Shown here: one piece after another, positions 62,411 to 64,000 of the stretch
How the letters are laid out: every line of letters starts with the position of its first letter
How positions within the stretch are numbered: position 1 is the stretch's first letter
Source of the DNA: Myxococcales bacterium
GTDB lineage: Bacteria > Myxococcota_A > UBA9042
Assembly (NCBI GenBank): GCA_947491025.1
Contig: CANLIC010000017.1
Location: forward strand, 25,505 to 89,504
Length of the DNA: 64,000 nucleotides
Reading direction: 5' to 3'
Position numbers and translations under genes: made by a program
The notes under the pieces: generated by a model
The model's input: the letters and a program-made list of their open reading frames with translations, nothing else
What the model was told of the DNA's origin: nothing
Databases searched by the model: none

Positions 62411-64000
62411 ATGCGCAACCTTTGCGCCCCTGCGCTCCTCACCGCAGTCGCGCTGAGCGCCCTGTCGCTCTGCGCCTGCGATGACGACGTGGTCTCGACG
62501 CAGCTCGACATCACGAGCGATGGCCTGGGCGTCGACATGACGCAGCAGCAGTGCAAGACCGCCGCCGATTGCCCGGAGGCGACGTCGCCGTGCAAGGTGC
62601 CAAGCTGTGGCGTGTCGGGCACCTGCGTCCTCGAGGATGCGAAGAACGGCAGCCCTTGCGATGCGGGCAAGGCGTGCACAGGCCATGCGACATGCAACGG
62701 CGGCACGTGCGTCGGCGATCTGACCTGCGAGTGCCTCGCCGACGCGGACTGCGCCAAGCTCAACGACGAAAATGCCTGCAACGGCAGCTATTTCTGCGAC
62801 GCTAGCGCCAAGACGCCCACCTGCAAGGTCAAGCCATTCACGGTCGTGACTTGCGACACCAGCGAAGACACGGCCTGCCTCACCAAGGTCTGCGCGCTTG
62901 CCACAGGCGTCTGCGTCCCGACGCCACGAGCCGAGGGCAAACCCTGCGACGACGGCGACGCTTGCACCACCGGCGACTCGTGTGGCGCCGGGCAGTGCAA
63001 GGGCCAAGGGTCGTGCCAGTGCCTGACAGACGCCGAGTGCGCGCCCTCCGATGACGGGAACCCCTGCAATGGCACGCTCTATTGTGACAAGAGCGGCGCA
63101 TCTCCGGCGTGCAAGGTCAATCCTGCGACCATCGTCAGCTGCAGCAGCGACGGCAACACCGAGTGCTTGGCGACGCAGTGCGACCCAAGCGACGGCGTCT
63201 GCAAGCCGACGGCGATGCCGACGACGACCGCCTGCGACCTCGATGGTTCGACCTGCTCGCTCGATCATTGCAGCGACGGCATGTGCACGCCAGGCCCACT
63301 CGACACGCCCTGCAACTGCAAGGCAGACGCCGACTGCCAGCCCTTCGAGGACGGCAACCTCTGCAATGGCACCCTGTTTTGCAGCAAGGCCAGCGGTTTT
63401 TGCGAGCTGAACCCTGCCACCCAGGTCTCCTGTCCGAGCGCGGCCGACACCGCCTGTCTGTACAACGCCTGCGCGGCCTCGACCGGAAGCTGCAAGATGA
63501 CGCCGCAACCCGACGGCAGCTCCTGCAATGACGGCTGGACCTGCAGCGTCACCGAGAGCTGCCAGCAAGGCGTGTGCACGGCGGCAAAGGACACCTGCGC
63601 TTGCAAGACCACGGCCGATTGCAGCGCCTTTGAGGGCGGCAACGCCTGCGTCAAGATGTACTGCGACAAACCCTCGGGGGTCTGCAAAGCCAACCCCGCA
63701 ACGGAAGTGATCTGCCCGCCGCTGGGGGACGCACAATGCAGCGTGACAGCCTGCGCCCCCAAAACCGGCAAGTGCACGGTGGTGCCCAAGAACGAGGGCG
63801 CGCCGTGCGAGGCCGACGGCAGCTGGTGCACCAACCTCGACGTGTGCGTCGGGGGCGCCTGCAAAGCGGCCAAGAGCAAGTGCCCATGCAAGGGCAACGC
63901 CGACTGCGCCGCATTCGAGGACGGCAACCCCTGCAACGGTAGCTTGTACTGCGAGCTGCAGAGCGGAAACTGCCTCGTCAACCCGGCGACGGTCGTCAGC
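62411..64000 (+). CDS. Cys-repeat lipoprotein, cut by the right edge
   Basis: 530 codons are present with no stop before the window ends. The signal peptide (MRNLCAPALLTAVALSALSL) ends near a lipobox-like LCAC. The mature part is a regular array of Cys units of about 90 residues: CxCxxDADCxxxxDGNxCNGTLYC, then CKVNPATxVSC, then CLxxxCxxxxGxC, then a CDDGDACTxxDxC-type element. It belongs to the same broad class as the proteins at 39064-46395 and 46677-48590, but with a longer, distinct repeat. GGAGG lies upstream of the ATG. The full length, and any C-terminal domain, lie outside the window. Secretion and disulfide bonding are inferred. Confidence 0.85.
   Translation, partial: MRNLCAPALLTAVALSALSLCACDDDVVSTQLDITSDGLGVDMTQQQCKTAADCPEATSPCKVPSCGVSGTCVLEDAKNGSPCDAGKACTGHATCNGGTCVGDLTCECLADADCAKLNDENACNGSYFCDASAKTPTCKVKPFTVVTCDTSEDTACLTKVCALATGVCVPTPRAEGKPCDDGDACTTGDSCGAGQCKGQGSCQCLTDAECAPSDDGNPCNGTLYCDKSGASPACKVNPATIVSCSSDGNTECLATQCDPSDGVCKPTAMPTTTACDLDGSTCSLDHCSDGMCTPGPLDTPCNCKADADCQPFEDGNLCNGTLFCSKASGFCELNPATQVSCPSAADTACLYNACAASTGSCKMTPQPDGSSCNDGWTCSVTESCQQGVCTAAKDTCACKTTADCSAFEGGNACVKMYCDKPSGVCKANPATEVICPPLGDAQCSVTACAPKTGKCTVVPKNEGAPCEADGSWCTNLDVCVGGACKAAKSKCPCKGNADCAAFEDGNPCNGSLYCELQSGNCLVNPATVVS

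Noticed and set aside
1..64000. Insertion sequences, prophage or integrases
   Set aside because: No transposase, integrase, terminal inverted repeats or target duplications were recognised, and base composition looks even.

Overview
The window is GC-rich (about 70% by eye) and gene-dense. Its gene content suggests a Myxococcota (former Deltaproteobacteria) genome: a zinc-ribbon Ser/Thr kinase with a PEGA-like tail, an NtrC-type regulator, Asp/Ala-rich lipoproteins with von Willebrand A or FG-GAP/ASPIC domains, MopE-type motifs, and very large Cys-repeat lipoproteins. This is inference from gene content. No rRNA, tRNA or CRISPR array was seen. A PriA gene is cut by the left edge and a Cys-repeat lipoprotein gene by the right edge.

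Layout. 1-6458 is housekeeping: priA (partial, -), then nadC-birA-coaX-queE (+), rnd (-), and xseB plus a ROK sugar kinase (+). 6782-12242 is a minus-strand lipoprotein operon ending in two tandem vWA paralogues. 12389-18325 (-) holds a large RNase E/G, an NtrC-type response regulator and a coupled unknown gene. 19175-21240 (+) is a two-gene membrane unit of glycosyltransferase-like character. 21267-26069 (-) is a tightly overlapping operon: L,D-transpeptidase, a 69-residue protein, a transmembrane Ser/Thr kinase and a GT2 glycosyltransferase, which points to envelope functions.

26348-27675 holds a small sigma-70-family factor and, convergent to it, the most unusual locus here: a 104-residue protein whose C-terminus is fifteen consecutive His-Gly-Ser units ending in Trp. 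It resembles a RiPP precursor or a metal-binding peptide and has a good promoter of its own. 27809-35175 is housekeeping and accessory metabolism: an HD protein related to CCA-adding enzymes but lacking their catalytic head, a Cys-cluster protein, an FAD-dependent dehydrogenase, an unknown protein, D-aminoacyl-tRNA deacylase, an alpha/beta hydrolase and an RluA-type pseudouridine synthase.

35562-48590 and 62411-64000 are dominated by secreted repeat proteins: an FG-GAP/ASPIC lipoprotein, a 2443-residue Cys-repeat lipoprotein, a divergent 637-residue relative with MopE motifs, and a third partial relative at the right edge. Between them lie a coupled tamB-like/tamA-like (Omp85) pair at 48855-56983 and a minus-strand unit of M1 aminopeptidase-HEAT fusion, peptide-type solute-binding lipoprotein and thioredoxin-like protein (56971-62072). 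Together these suggest a lineage investing heavily in outer-membrane assembly and large disulfide-rich surface proteins.

Several transcription units share a recognisable promoter pattern: a TTGACN-like -35, 16 to 18 bases, then a TANNNT- or CATACT-like -10.
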